From contig JBITNC010000001.1 in assembly GCA_050084985.1 (NCBI GenBank), positions 82,584,001-82,648,000 on the forward strand: a DNA stretch of 64,000 nt. The letters run 5' to 3'. This document shows positions 1 to 11,193 of this stretch, piece after piece. The translations under genes were made by a program, and so were the position numbers. This DNA is from Nageia nagi (lineage: Eukaryota; Pinophyta). The first letter of the stretch is position 1, and each line of letters starts with the position of its first letter. Under the pieces are notes generated by a model. The model was not told where the DNA came from and made no database searches. It saw only the letters and a list, made by a program, of their open reading frames with translations.

Positions 1-1
1 T

Positions 2-1246
2 GTTCATATCATATATAGACATGCAGATGATAGTACAGAAGATAATAGAAATGTTTTGAGAGAGTACCACTTTTATGTAAGTGATAACAAATTAAACTCA
101 CTAGAGTTTATCCAATTTTGTTGTAAGATATTCTACACAAATTTAAAGGAATGAAATTATACAGGGTAGTTTAATAATGCACAAATATTTTATTGCTTAA
201 GTAGGATGCATAGAGAACATAATATCCAACATATATGGTCATTTTTTGAAGCTGGACATGGTAAAAGTGAACATGATGGAGTTGGTGCATGTGTGAAAAG
301 AGCTCTTGCTAGAGAACAACTTAAATTTGAATACTTAGTGAAATTTCAAGATGCATGTGCAATTATGGATTGGTGTAATGCAAATATATCTACCTAATCA
401 AATATAATTCTACAATTTGATGATTCCTTTGGTTAATCAAAGAAAATAATATTACTATTTGTCATGATTACAAGAAAATTAATGGATTAATGAAATGGCA
501 TTCATTTAGAAGTTCAAATGCAAGCACATGGACTATGTGGACAAGGGACCTTGCATGTTTTTGTGATTCTTGTATTGTAGGTGAATCAGAAGCATGTATA
601 AATATAGAATGGGTTGAGGAATGGAAACAAAGATCTTTAACACCTACAGGAGTACATGATGAACAAGATTTATTTATTGAAGATGAGAATCAATTATTTG
701 CATCAAAGGACTATGATCAAGTTTTTGACCTTGTACAAGAAGGTAATTTAAAACAATTTAAACTTTATTTTTTATCATTTTATTTATATGAATGCTCTTT
801 TTGTATATATTTGAACTAGTTTTATATGTCACACTTAATTTATATAAACTTTATTTATAGGACATGTGTATGTTGTTATGGCACCTAAAGCGAATGAAGA
901 GGAATTGGAATATTGGTTGGCTTGATGTGTTGAGAGAAAATATAAGTTAACTTACCCTCAATTTAATGATGATGGATTTAATTACCCAATAAGTTCAATG
1001 GTGGTTGTTGATACATGGATATGAAAAATAGTATCAAGAAGGAATGGTTTGGGAGCATACAAAGATTATGAACCAAATAAGAAAATTATTTACTATTCGC
1101 ATTTGATACTAGCAACAAATATTAAACTATCCAGATATAAAGGGAGGCCTACTAATAGAGTGTTATGGAAATATTCAATGTAAGAACATGAGTTAATTAT
1201 AAATGTATTACATGGAAGAGAAAATGTAGATGGTATTGACGACTAA
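2..1246 (+). pseudogene. decayed TE-like plant gene fragment
   Basis: A frame open from base 2 carries the string HIWSFFEAGHGKSEHDG followed by GACVKRALA, and a second open segment (490-742, different frame) continues with Cys- and Trp-rich sequence. Beyond a GT-AG intron (743-860) the frame resumes with GHVYVVMAP and, after stops, YYSHLIL. I remember this arrangement, with a Gly-His-Gly-Lys/Asp-Gly core, from a repetitive family of unnamed plant and animal proteins that looks transposon-derived, but I cannot name it firmly. In-frame stops lie at about 149 and 164 and in exon 2 (TGGCTTGATG near 922, TGGATATGA near 1016, ATGTAAGAA near 1179). There is a frameshift between 397 and 490, so this is a pseudogene; the 5' end lies outside the window. 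Confidence 0.55.
743..860 (+). other. intron in decayed gene
   Basis: GTAATT donor after CAAGAAG and a TTTATAG acceptor. Joining the flanks keeps the frame, with the GAA codon followed by a split Gly codon and then His-Val-Tyr-Val-Val. An intact phase-1 intron suggests a gene-like origin rather than a processed copy. Confidence 0.55.
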
Positions 1247-1264
1247 AAAATATAATTAAGTTTA

Positions 1265-1803
1265 TCTCCCCTTCTCCTCCTCCCTTTCATCTCCACTTCC
1301 CCTTCCCCTATGTGCCTTCATCTCCACTTCCCCTTCTCCTTCACCCCTATGCCCCTTCATCTCCACTTTCCCTTCTGATATGTACCTTCATCTCCACTTC
1401 CCCTTCTCATTCATCTCCAATTCCCCTTCTCCTTCATCTCCACTTCCCCTTTTCCTTCACCACTATGCCCCTTCATCTCCACTTTCCCTTACCCTACGTG
1501 CCTTCATATCCACTTCACCTTCTCCTTCACCCCTATGCCCCTTCATCTTCACTTATCCTTCTCCTTCACCTTTATGCCTCTTTATCTCCACTTCTCCTTT
1601 TCCTTCACCACTATGCCCCTTCATCTCCACTTCCTCTTCTCCTTCACCCATATATCCCTTCATCTCCAATTCCCCTTCTCCTTCACCCCTATGCCCCTTC
1701 ATCTCCACTTCCCCTTTTTCTTCACCATATACCCCTTAATATCCACTTTCCCTTCCACTTCCCCTTCTTTTTCATCCCTTCACCCCTTCATCTCCCTTCC
1801 CCT
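1265..1803 (+). repeat. polypyrimidine minisatellite
   Basis: About 540 bases that are almost only C and T on the plus strand, with scattered A and rare G. The recurring core is TTCATCTCCACTTCCCCTTC followed by TCCTTCACCCCTATGCC; spacing between cores is often about 39 bases. Stop codons need purines, so several frames stay open by composition. These Pro/Ser/His-rich frames are not a gene. Such strand asymmetry is prone to triplex (H-DNA) formation. Confidence 0.85.
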
Positions 1804-1804
1804 C

Positions 1805-1878
1805 AATTATCTAAGCTCAATTGGTAGAGCATGTGACTTAAAACCATGTGGTTATGGGTTTGATTCCCATTTATGGCA
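1805..1878 (+). pseudogene. tRNA-Lys-like pseudogene or SINE head
   Basis: The D arm reads GCTCAATTGGTAGAGC with a 4 bp stem, followed by an anticodon-like loop CTTAAAA, a short variable loop TGGTT, and a perfect T stem ATGGG/CCCAT around TTTGATT. The internal box B reads GGTTTGATTCC, one change from consensus. The layout resembles plant tRNA-Lys. The acceptor stem does not pair, there is an extra A before the D stem, and the anticodon stem has an A-C mismatch, so it is not a working tRNA. It may be the head of a tRNA-derived SINE, but no poly-A or duplicate body was found to show this. Confidence 0.55.
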
Positions 1879-4488
1879 TATAGTTCAATGAGAGCATATA
1901 TGTTCAAAACCATCTAGTGTAGGATATTCATCATGAAGAAGTAACATCTTTCCATTTCCACATATAGAGTTGGTATAATATGTGTTTTTTATAGTGCCTC
2001 CCAAGTGAAGGAGAATTAGATAGTATTCATAGAATGCATATATATTCAAAGATAAAACATACATACAAGAACATAAAGGATGATAGTAAGCTAAAAAGAA
2101 ATTAGAAGTTTGGGATGAGTATCTAAAAATGGAAATAATTAATTTATGTCAAAAAATTATTTTAATTTAGTTTTATTTTAGGGAATTGATAGTAATTATA
2201 TTTTGAATAATGTGTATGTGTGTGTGTATGTTTATTTTTGTATGAGAGAGAGATGTTTATTACAACTATTAATGTTCCACATATTACAACTATTAATGTT
2301 CCTATTGCTCTAGAGATTGTGCTCCATTACCCTATTTGATTCTTAAGAATTTATCTCTTTGAGATAAAATTGTGTGATTCTTTGAAATACTTAGCTCAAT
2401 TTTTTTCTCATATGAGGGTTATTCCTAGAGACACCCATAGTTAAAAGGTATTAATATAAGTGCATTATTTAATATAGTAATAATCCACTCATTGATTTTT
2501 TTATATATTAAATAATTTTCATACTTCTTTAAGGTTAACAAACTCTAGCTCCTTCACTTGTTGTTTTGTAAACTTGTTTCTATTATCTTATAAACTTATA
2601 AACTTATAGATGAACTTATTACAACATATTTTATCTTGTAAACTTATGTAACAATTGTGTGAAAAATAAATAACAAAATAAAAAAAATAATGTAATGTAA
2701 TAGATCTAGTAAACTTGTTTAGTTATCTAGAAAACCTATTCATAACTTTGATGTTTAGTAAACTTGTTTAGTTCTCTTATAAACTTGTAAACCTATAATG
2801 TGTCCATGTATTTAAAACCTCAAGATCCAAGATACCTTAAACTCTTTTATGTGATGAATTTGTACTTGAAAACTAACACTAATAACATAAAATTTGTATT
2901 ACTTGGGAAACAACTCTAATAACATGATTGTATATAATTGTATTATTCCTAGGATGAATTATTATACATGAATTATGCAACTTCTTAGCTATAAAGGCTA
3001 TCTTGAGGAAGCTTTTAAATTCATTACAAAGATTCAAATAAAACCTAAAGTTTTTGTGTTATTATGATATGCTTGGTGCTTGTAATTCATATGCATCCCA
3101 TGAGTATTGTAATATATATCTAATATATATAATTTGAATTTTAAAAACCAAGATGATTTCTTATTATGTAAGTATAACTTATAAAATTGAATACCTTATT
3201 ATTTTTTAGTAAACTTATTATGTAGTTATCTTGTAAACTTGTAAACCTATAATTGAACTTATTACAACATTTGTTTTCTTATAATGTAACCTATCTAGTC
3301 CATGTATAGACATAACCACATTAAAAAAAAAAAGTCAAAAGTCCATGTAGTATGGATGTGTAATAAAATAATAACAAGTATGTGTCCAAATTATAAAGTC
3401 CAAAGTCCCAAATATCCAAAGTCTAAAGTCCATAGTAAAGTCTAAAGTCCACATATATACATATCCAAAATGATTTACAACTAACATACCAACAACAACA
3501 TAATCAATCCAAAGTCCATAATATATAAAGTACAAACTCCACAATAAATTCCAAAATCCACATGTACATCATGATCTATATAACTAACATACAAAATCAA
3601 TCTAACTACATAATCAATCCTAGTTTGTATATGTAGACTATCTAGATGTGTCTCCATTATCGACTCCCCCTCTTTCAACTGATGTAGATGCCTCCTATTG
3701 TATAACACAAATAAATATAAGTTAACATACATATTATCATTCATATACTTTGTAATAACATAAAAATGCACATAAATAAATTATTACCATATCATGATGC
3801 TAAGATCCTCCCTTAGTAATTATATCCTACTATGCATATGATGTACCAATAACATCAAGATGAAATGCATAAGAAATAACATCTTATAAGTCAAATGTAA
3901 AACTATTGAATAAAAGTGGAGTTTTAAATAGGTATATATTTTTAAGAGGTCTAAAAATTACATGCACATACACATTACTATGTATTTTAGAAAATTACTT
4001 GAAATGAAGTAGACATATGAGTGACCATGGTTTATGGAGTGGTGTACATGGAAGGATAAGCCATCGATACATCCTCTTGTAGGTGGAATGAATTCATCTA
4101 AGGATGGAAATGTACCTTCATTTACATATTCAAATGTACCTATTTAGATATGAAAAATATATAACAAAATTAATATGGGAAAATGTTAAACTATGTATAT
4201 TTGTTTGCCTTAAAAGGTATGCCTGTAGATCTAGGAGTTGATGTCATAAAAGCTCTATGAGATCCACCTAAAGTGGAGGCTCCCATAATCTATCATAAAA
4301 CATGTAAAGGTGTTTAAATTTTAAATTAAGTATACATATATAATTCTAATTAATTTAAAAAAATACAAATTACATACATTTTAAACACACTAAAAATAAG
4401 GCAAATATATCTCTGTATAAGACATCCCACAATCAGCTAAAGTGGGACCAACACATAAACTGTTGTAGCTCTAGAAAATATGAGGTAC
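1879..4488. other. AT-rich region without recognisable gene
   Basis: No gene recognised. It holds degenerate copies of the phrase GTAAACTTGTTTAGTTATC with CTTGTAAACTTGTAAACCTA (about 2540-2800 and 3205-3260), a TG-rich microsatellite near 2210-2235, and low-complexity sequence built from AAAGTCCA/AAGTCCAT between about 3340 and 3640. Short open frames here on the minus strand are Tyr/Leu/Phe-rich translations of that sequence. Confidence 0.6.
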
Positions 4489-4493
4489 AACTT

Positions 4494-4992
4494 TGTTGGA
4501 TTGTATAATGCATTAATGTAAAGGTTATGTAATAATCTTCTATGTAAGTTCAATAATACTTAAGGGTATCATTTGATACCTTAAGTATTTAAGTGAATAT
4601 GATAATGTTATTTTTCCTACATTCCATGTCATGAGCATGCTCCTTGGGTAAAAGGATGTGCATGTCATGCTTTTGTACATTGGATAAAAGGGTGATCCAA
4701 AGAGGGATTTTGGCCTATAAATAGAAGGCTCCCTCTTTGTGATCAGACACCAATTATGGAGTAAAGTTATGCTATAGAATAATGTTTAGGAGATGAGTTA
4801 GAAGAATTGTAAGAGAGTTGTATTTGTAATTGAAGTAAAGATCTAGTTAGTGGATGTACTCCTAGTTGGAGGAACCACTTATATATTGTGTTATATTTGT
4901 GAGATTGCTTTATGTGATAGTTAGATGTGAATTGAGATCTTTTATATGATCTTGGTTATTTAAGAATTATCTTGTTAGTGTTAGTTCCTTCA
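4494..4992 (+). mobile_element. solo LTR, family A copy 1
   Basis: A 499 bp LTR starting TGTTGGATTGTATAATGC and ending TTCCTTCA, flanked by an exact 5 bp target duplication AACTT (4489-4493 and 4993-4997). No internal domain or second LTR sits in the same orientation nearby, so this is a solo LTR left by LTR-LTR recombination. It matches copies at 6256-6732 (minus), 55730-56225 and the split copy at 37151-43819. A TATA box and the promoter-like context GGGTGATCCAAAGAGG lie mid-element. Confidence 0.92.
4716..4723 (+). promoter_or_regulatory. LTR TATA box (family A copy 1)
   Basis: TATAAATA inside GGCCTATAAATAGAAGGC; the same block is kept in all four copies in the window, as expected for the LTR U3 promoter. 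Confidence 0.7.
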
Positions 4993-5340
4993 AACTTTAC
5001 TAACTCTAGCATCATCTCTACACTCACTAATATTAGCCACCACATGGGTAGCTTATTTAGTGAGAGTTTGGGTCACTTGACTTAATTCTCTCAATGTTGA
5101 AACAAATACCTGATGAAAAGCTAAGGTAGGAATAGAAAGAGTAGGAGGAGCGATGAGTGGTGCAAGATGCACAAGTCGACTTGGATTAACTCATGCTCTA
5201 GGTTTATTTTGGCCCAAGCCATGACCAATCCCTTGATTATGTCTCATATCAAAATAATTCACATGCTTTCTTAAAACACACTCAACATATATTTTTTTCA
5301 AACATACAAAGGTACATCAGAATTGGAATGTGGTGGTTTA

Positions 5341-5541
5341 TCAAACATCATCCACCATCGATCCCAAAAATGTTTTAGCTATCATAGGATGGATGCACCA
5401 ATCATAGGGAATTCTCTCTTTATTAGGTGTGATGGATTGTCCAGTAGATGGATCAATGAAACATGGTGCAAGGGTGGATTTGGTAATACCTAACTTATTC
5501 ACCTCTTGAGTGGAGAAACCATTTGAATAATATTGTCTCAT
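5341..5541 (-). CDS. unrecognised open fragment
   Basis: A 66-residue minus-strand frame starting MRQYYSNGFSTQEVNKLG and containing CFIDPSTGQSITPNKERIP and YDWCIHPMIAKTFLG. Its amino-acid mix is protein-like (Trp, Cys, Pro, Asp) and unlike the Leu/Ile/Tyr translations around it. Upstream on the same strand the frame continues with stops (FESWREH just before the Met), so it is probably the surviving part of a longer decayed gene covering about 5100-5720. I do not recognise the family. Neighbours are two solo LTRs, so it may be TE-derived or a host gene relic. Confidence 0.35.
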   Translation of the reverse strand: MRQYYSNGFSTQEVNKLGITKSTLAPCFIDPSTGQSITPNKERIPYDWCIHPMIAKTFLGSMVDDV

Positions 5542-6089
5542 GTGCTCTCTCCATGACTCAAAACCATATTTATCATGTTGGATCTATTGTAATTAGCTCA
5601 TCCATTTACCATGCCAAAAAAAGTATCCTCATACTAAAGATAAAGGAGGATCCCTTGGAGTCTCACCCAAATTGGTATTTTCTAAAGTATTTGAGTTAAG
5701 GAATGGAAGTTTGTAAAATAACTCTTCAAGAAAATGGCTCTTTACCTAAAAAAATACACATTTTAACAAAAAAACCCTACTTTCTACTATTTTATCTTGA
5801 TAAAATTACAAAAATAAATGGATTTTAACTAAAAATAAATAAGTAGATATGTTGGAGCACTTACCCAGACACTATGGGGAGAATTTGGAGGTAATTGGTG
5901 GCTTTGGAATGAGCAAAATTGGGATCCCAAAATTGCCAAGGTGCCTCCCATCTCGATGGAAGTTGTAGATCATAGAGCTAGTAAATGAGCTCTATGGCCT
6001 GCAACAGGGATTTAGCTTCAACATATTAGGATCATGATATTTGGGGATCTCAAAATATAAAAATTTTGATATAGGATTGGTTGATAACC

Positions 6090-6109
6090 CATATCGAGAT
6101 CTCGATATG
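6090..6109. repeat. perfect 20 bp palindrome
   Basis: CATATCGAGATCTCGATATG reads the same on both strands. It stands 18 bp before a near-copy palindrome at 6128-6151. Confidence 0.9.
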
Positions 6110-6127
6110 TTCTAAGATCGAATTCCC

Positions 6128-6151
6128 AAAATATCAAGATCTTGATATTTT
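6128..6151. repeat. perfect 24 bp palindrome
   Basis: The core ATATCAAGATCTTGATAT (6131-6148) is extended by three A and three T, giving 24 self-complementary bases. It differs from the 6090-6109 palindrome mainly by G/A and C/T changes at mirror positions. Looser versions of the motif occur at about 6028-6060. Confidence 0.9.
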
Positions 6152-6255
6152 TGACCCCAAATTTTTACTTTGCACTTCCTCTCAAAGTGGACCCAACTTC
6201 TTGCTTCCACCCTAATCCTATATTGATTTTCTCCTTAGAGAATAATTAAGATAAT

Positions 6256-6732
6256 TGAAGTATAAACTAAACAACTCTAAACTTCAAAGATCACATGTAA
6301 GCTCACCAATCACATCTAAATAACTCACAAAGCAATCTCACAAAGGTAACTCAAGATGTAAGCGGTTCCTCCAACTAGGAGTACATCCATTAACTAGATA
6401 TCACTTCATTCACAAATAAGAACTCTTAAAAATCTCCTAATCTCAACTCCTAAGCACTATCTTATAACATAACTTTACTCCACAATTGCTATGTAATCTC
6501 AAAGAGGGAGCCTTCTATTTATAGGCCAAAATCCTTCTTTGGATCGCCATTTTATCCAATATACAAAAGCATGACATGCACATCCTTTTACCCATGGACA
6601 TGGAATGTAGACAAGTTACATTATCATATTCACTTAAATACTTAAAGCATCAAATGATACCTTTAAGTATTAGTGAACTTACATAGAAGATTATTACATA
6701 ACCTTTACAATAATGCATTATACATTCCAACA
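6256..6732 (-). mobile_element. solo LTR, family A copy 2
   Basis: A 477 bp LTR in minus orientation: the plus strand reads TGAAG at the left edge and CATTCCAACA at the right edge. Exact 5 bp target duplication ATAAT at 6251-6255 and 6733-6737. It lies inside the left arm of the foldback element, so it inserted later. It is inverted relative to copy 1 but has its own target duplication, so the two are separate insertions and not the ends of one element. Confidence 0.92.
6516..6523 (-). promoter_or_regulatory. LTR TATA box (family A copy 2)
   Basis: TATTTATA on the plus strand, i.e. TATAAATA on the LTR sense strand, within the conserved GGCCTATAAATAGAAGGC block. Confidence 0.65.
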
Positions 6733-7900
6733 ATAATTAATCATCTACATACATGCTATTTTTATCACATATGGTAATATAGATTCTAAAAATGTCTAAA
6801 ATCCATTGTATGTTTAGTATTTATGTGAAATCATATTGTAATATGTATATTTAAAAATATCTATATTTAGCTTGAGATAGTTAATATGAAAATTACAATT
6901 AACTAACTATATCAATATTTTTTATTTATAACAAATTAATAATACATTATCATATTAATAATATAATATTTCTATATTATAACATTTTATGGTTGATTAC
7001 AAGTAGTATTTTTAATTTTTCTTTATGCATATCTCACTACTCATATCATGGGAAAATGATGACAACTAAGAAATATCATATAATTAACATAGTTATTACC
7101 TCTTTAAATTGATATATTCATCAAAGAATTGATATTTATTTTACATATCTCACATAGTTGTCATTCTTTAATTGCAAATATTCCTCCATACAATGCTATT
7201 CAAGGGTGTAAATGAATAATGGATGATCTATAATAATATGTAAATATTTGAATATATTTTAATAAATTAATTGTAGTCATCCTATTTTTATATGGTCATA
7301 TTAATCATCTTGTTTATCATACTATTATATTGTAATATTTATTTTTAATAATAATCTATCTTCTATACTAGATAGGTAACATTATTGTCATATGTTATGT
7401 TTTTATATCTTAATTATGCTTTAAAATTTATTACAAACCATATTAATAAATATAGATATGGAGTTTAAACTTATTAAATATAAAAATTTATTATCAAGAG
7501 AAGTAATTTATCAAATGCAATTTTTTCACTTTGTCCATACATTATGAAAATAAATATCTTTTGAGAACTTCATCTCTTTCTATCAACATGAGTTAAATTA
7601 TGTGTTATGAATGTCATGGATAGTTAAAACTAAAATATTTGCTTGTTTTCATTGAAAACTTTTCTTTATTAATAATTGTATATGAATTCTGAAATTCATT
7701 AGTTTATATTTAAATCTTATTGTACATATTTTTGTAGGTTATTTTATTATAATTACAAAATAATCATCAAAGCATTCTAAAAAGTATTAATAATTATATA
7801 GAATAAAAAAATCAAATCTTTAATAATGAAAAATATCAATTAAAAATTTTAAATACCTAGATAATTATAATAACTTAGCATAGTACTTTATGATTATTTA

Positions 7901-9607
7901 TGATTATATTGTAATGCATGTTTTAGTTTTATTCTTAGTTTGATAAAGTTAGCATGAATTTTATACATTTTTCTTTCCCATATCAATTATACTTGAAGAA
8001 ATCCTCTAAATTTTGCAACTCATAATGATTGAAGGAGCAATCCATCATATTTTACTGGCATACAAAGATGATGCAACATATTTATGGTTTTTAATACATT
8101 TCAATAGTTATAATATAATTTCCATCCAGTATGATGTTATGTGGATTGTCCTTATGCATTACTAAGAAGATATATCATATGTGGATACTTTATTTTATTA
8201 TTATATTTTCTACTAATATGATTATTGTAATGCATGTTTTAGTTTTATTCTTAGTTTGATAAAGTTATCATGAATTTTATACATTTTTCTTTCCCATATC
8301 GATTATACTTGAAGAAATCCTCTAAATTTTGCAACTCATAATGATTGAAGGAGCAATCCATCATATTTTACTGGCATACAAAGATGATGCAACATATTTA
8401 TGGTTTTTAATACATTTCAATAGTTATAATATAATTTCTATCCAGTATGATGTTATGTGGATTGTCCTTATGCATTACTAAGAAGATATATCATATGTGG
8501 ATACTTTATTTTATTATTATATTTTCTACTAATATGATTATTGTAATGCATGTTTTAGTTTTATTCTTAGTTTGATAAAGTTAGCATGAATTTTATACAT
8601 TTTTCTTTCCCATATCAATTATACTTGAAGAAATCCTCTAAATTTTGCAACTCATAATGATTGAAGGAGCAATCCATCATATTTTACTGGCATACAAAGA
8701 TGATGCAACATATTTATGGTTTTTAATACATTTCAATAGTTATAATATAATTTCTATCCAGTATGATGTTATGTGGATTGTGCTTATGCATTACTAAGAA
8801 GATATATCATATGTGGATACTTTATTTTATTATTATATTTTCTACTAATATGATTATTGTAATTCATGTTTTAGTTTTATTCTTAGTTTGATAAAGTTAT
8901 CATGAATTTTATACATTTTTCTTTCCCATATCAATTATACTTGAAGAAATCCTCTAAATTTTGCAACTCATAATGATTGAAGGAGAAATCCATCATATTT
9001 TACTGGCATACAAAGATGATGCAACATATTTATGGTTTTTAATACATTTCAATAGTTATAATATAATTTCTATCCAATATGATGTTATGTGGATTGTCCT
9101 TATGCATTACTAAGAAGATATATCATATGTGGATACTTTATTTTATTATTATATTTTCTACTAATATGATTATTGTAATGCATGTTTTAGTTTTATTCTT
9201 AGTTTGATAAAGTTATCATGAATTTTATACATTTTTCTTTCCCATATCTATTATACTTGAAGAAATCCTCTAAATTTTGCAACTCATAATGATTGAAGGA
9301 ACAATCCATCATATTTTAGTGGCATACAAAGATGATGCAACATATTTATGGTTTTTAATACATTTAGTGACATTATATTTTTGCACAATCCTCTAAATTT
9401 TTCAACTCATAATGATTGAAGAAGCAATCCATCATATTTTAGTGGCATACAAAGATGATGCAACATATTTATGGTTTTTAATACATTTCAATAATTATAA
9501 TATAATTTCTATCCTATATGATGTTATGTGGATTGTCCTTATGCATTACTAAGAAGATATATCATATGTGGATACTTTATTTTATTATTATATTTTCTAC
9601 TAATATG
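7901..9607. repeat. 316 bp tandem array, about 5.3 copies
   Basis: Units begin TGATTATTGTAATGCATG at 7901, 8219, 8535, 8851 and 9167; spacing is 316 bp (318 for the first). Copies differ at only a few positions each, so the array has been amplified or homogenised recently compared with its flanks. The fifth unit breaks off near 9364 and is joined through a unique stretch (AGTGACATTATATTTTTGC) to a second partial unit that ends near 9602. No reading frame over 60 codons is present in any unit. Confidence 0.95.
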
Positions 9608-10789
9608 ATTACAAATTACTAGAGTAAAATAACATGCAAGTACCATATTATCAAAGTTAATACATGAAAATTTCATATTCTAATGTAATAGTTGAAATTC
9701 ATAATATTATAATAAGCTTTCATTTCATAAATATTTAACTATGCATTTATTTACTATAAATTTTATGTATGATTTAAAAATAAATACTTATATGTAATCT
9801 CTAAAAATTAATGAATATAAATTATTTATCAATTATTCAACATCTTATAAATTCTTTCTATGTATAATCGTAATAATTTACATGATAATACAATAAATAA
9901 TAATAATTTAAAAAAACTAAAATAATAATAGTGTAAGCATAATAATGAAAAATTAATTGTGAAAAATATCTTGATTTATAGAGATATTTTGAAAAAAAAA
10001 TAGAAAAGTATATCATTGTTAAGTTATAAGTTAATAGTTATAATAGTAAAATATAAGTATGTAGTATTAGTAAAAATATTTTATCATACATAATAATTCT
10101 AAATTGACTAAAATGATTGTGAAAATAAATATTTATTGTAAATATAACCTTCTTGTAATCATAAGACATTAATTATGTGTTTACACCTATAGGAATTGTA
10201 ATTTAATAAACTATTTTTTATATTCTTCACAAGAAAGAATATTGCATTCAATCAAATAAAAGTTAAAGTAAATAATAAGATATATATTGAACTCACTTTT
10301 TTAGATATATAATTAGAAAACAAAATAACATCCACATAAGAAATATTAAATTCAAATGGAAAATGTTATATTGAATCAAATAGAAAATATTATATGCAAT
10401 AATTGCAAATGAAATTAAATAATAATATACTAAGTGAAAGTATTCAATAAAAATAAGTTCATATTTATTTCAAAAAATTATATTGAACTATCATTTTGTA
10501 AAAGATCATATTTATAATTAATAACACATGTTACTATGGTAAATTTATTTTTAATATTATTTAATTCATTAAATATTTGTTATAAATTTTTTATATTAAA
10601 TAAGATGTCTTATTTATCAATTAAATGCTTAGTTAAAAAATATAGTATGATAATATGCAACATTAGTATAATGACAACACACGTGACCATGTAAAACAAA
10701 AAAAAAAAAAAATTAAATCCAAAGGCTAAAAACTATTTCATGGTCGACCTTCTCTCTAGCAAATTCTCAATCATCAATTTGAAAATGAG
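9608..10789. other. AT-rich interior of foldback element
   Basis: Very AT-rich, with no reading frame or repeat unit that I can support. A run of 15 or more A lies near 10697-10713, followed by a slightly richer stretch (10735-10830) before the right arm. Confidence 0.6.
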
Positions 10790-11193
10790 CTTCCAAAGCT
10801 CAAAGGAGGACACCTACAACATAATTATATGAGATTTCTTAGCTACCATCATTTTTCAATGATACGAGTAGTGAGATATGCATTAAAAAAAATAAAAATA
10901 CTACTTATAATCAACTATTAAATGTTATAATATAGAAATATTATATTATTAATATGATAACGTATTATTAGATTTCTATAAATAAAAAATTATTGATATA
11001 GTTAGTTAACTGTAATTTTCATATTAACTATCTCAAGCTAAATATAGATATTTTTAAATATACATATTACAATATGATTGCACATAAATACTAAACATAC
11101 AATGGGATTTAGATATTTTTAAAAATATATGATAAAAATAGCATGTATATAGATGATTAATTATTCTCTAAGGAGAAACTTAATATAGGATTA
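10790..11193. repeat. right inverted arm
   Basis: Reverse-complement match to the left arm, uninterrupted, about 400 bp. By eye most positions agree, with scattered transitions and small gaps. It ends at AATATAGGATTA; the flanking AAATATAAG does not match the left flank. Confidence 0.8.

Larger units (their letters stand above)
6213..7115. repeat. left inverted arm (interrupted)
   Basis: About 420 bp of arm sequence after excluding the solo LTR at 6256-6732 and one copy of its target duplication. Recognisable shared stretches with the right arm include TCTCCTTAGAGAATAATTA, TACATGCTATTTTTATCA, TAGCTTGAGATAGTTAATAT and GCATATCTCACTACTC. Confidence 0.8.
6213..11193. mobile_element. foldback-type element with satellite core
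   Basis: Long terminal inverted arms (6213-7115 and 10790-11193) bracket an AT-rich interior that contains a 316 bp tandem array (7901-9607). Removing the later LTR insertion in the left arm gives an element of about 4.5 kb. Homology between the arms stops sharply outside TAATCCTATATT (left) and its complement (right). No target duplication is evident at those ends, and no transposase frame is visible inside. It could be a non-autonomous Mutator-like or foldback DNA element, or an inverted duplication fixed by some other route; the family is not assigned. Confidence 0.7.

Noticed and set aside
1805-1878. Functional tRNA gene
   Set aside because: The acceptor stem does not pair, the D region has an extra base and the anticodon stem is mismatched.
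1312-1891. Long Pro/Ser/His/Leu-rich open frames (up to 171 residues) in three overlapping frames
   Set aside because: They lie in the polypyrimidine minisatellite, where stop codons are excluded by composition; the translation is only the repeat.
3335-3771. Two overlapping minus-strand frames rich in Tyr, Val, Leu and Met
   Set aside because: They are translations of low-complexity AAAGTCCA-type sequence with no domain or codon signal.
4494-6732. One element bounded by the two family A LTRs at 4494 and 6256
   Set aside because: The LTRs are in opposite orientation and each has its own target duplication.
7901-9607. CRISPR array
   Set aside because: The units are contiguous 316 bp tandem copies without spacers, in a plant-type genome.
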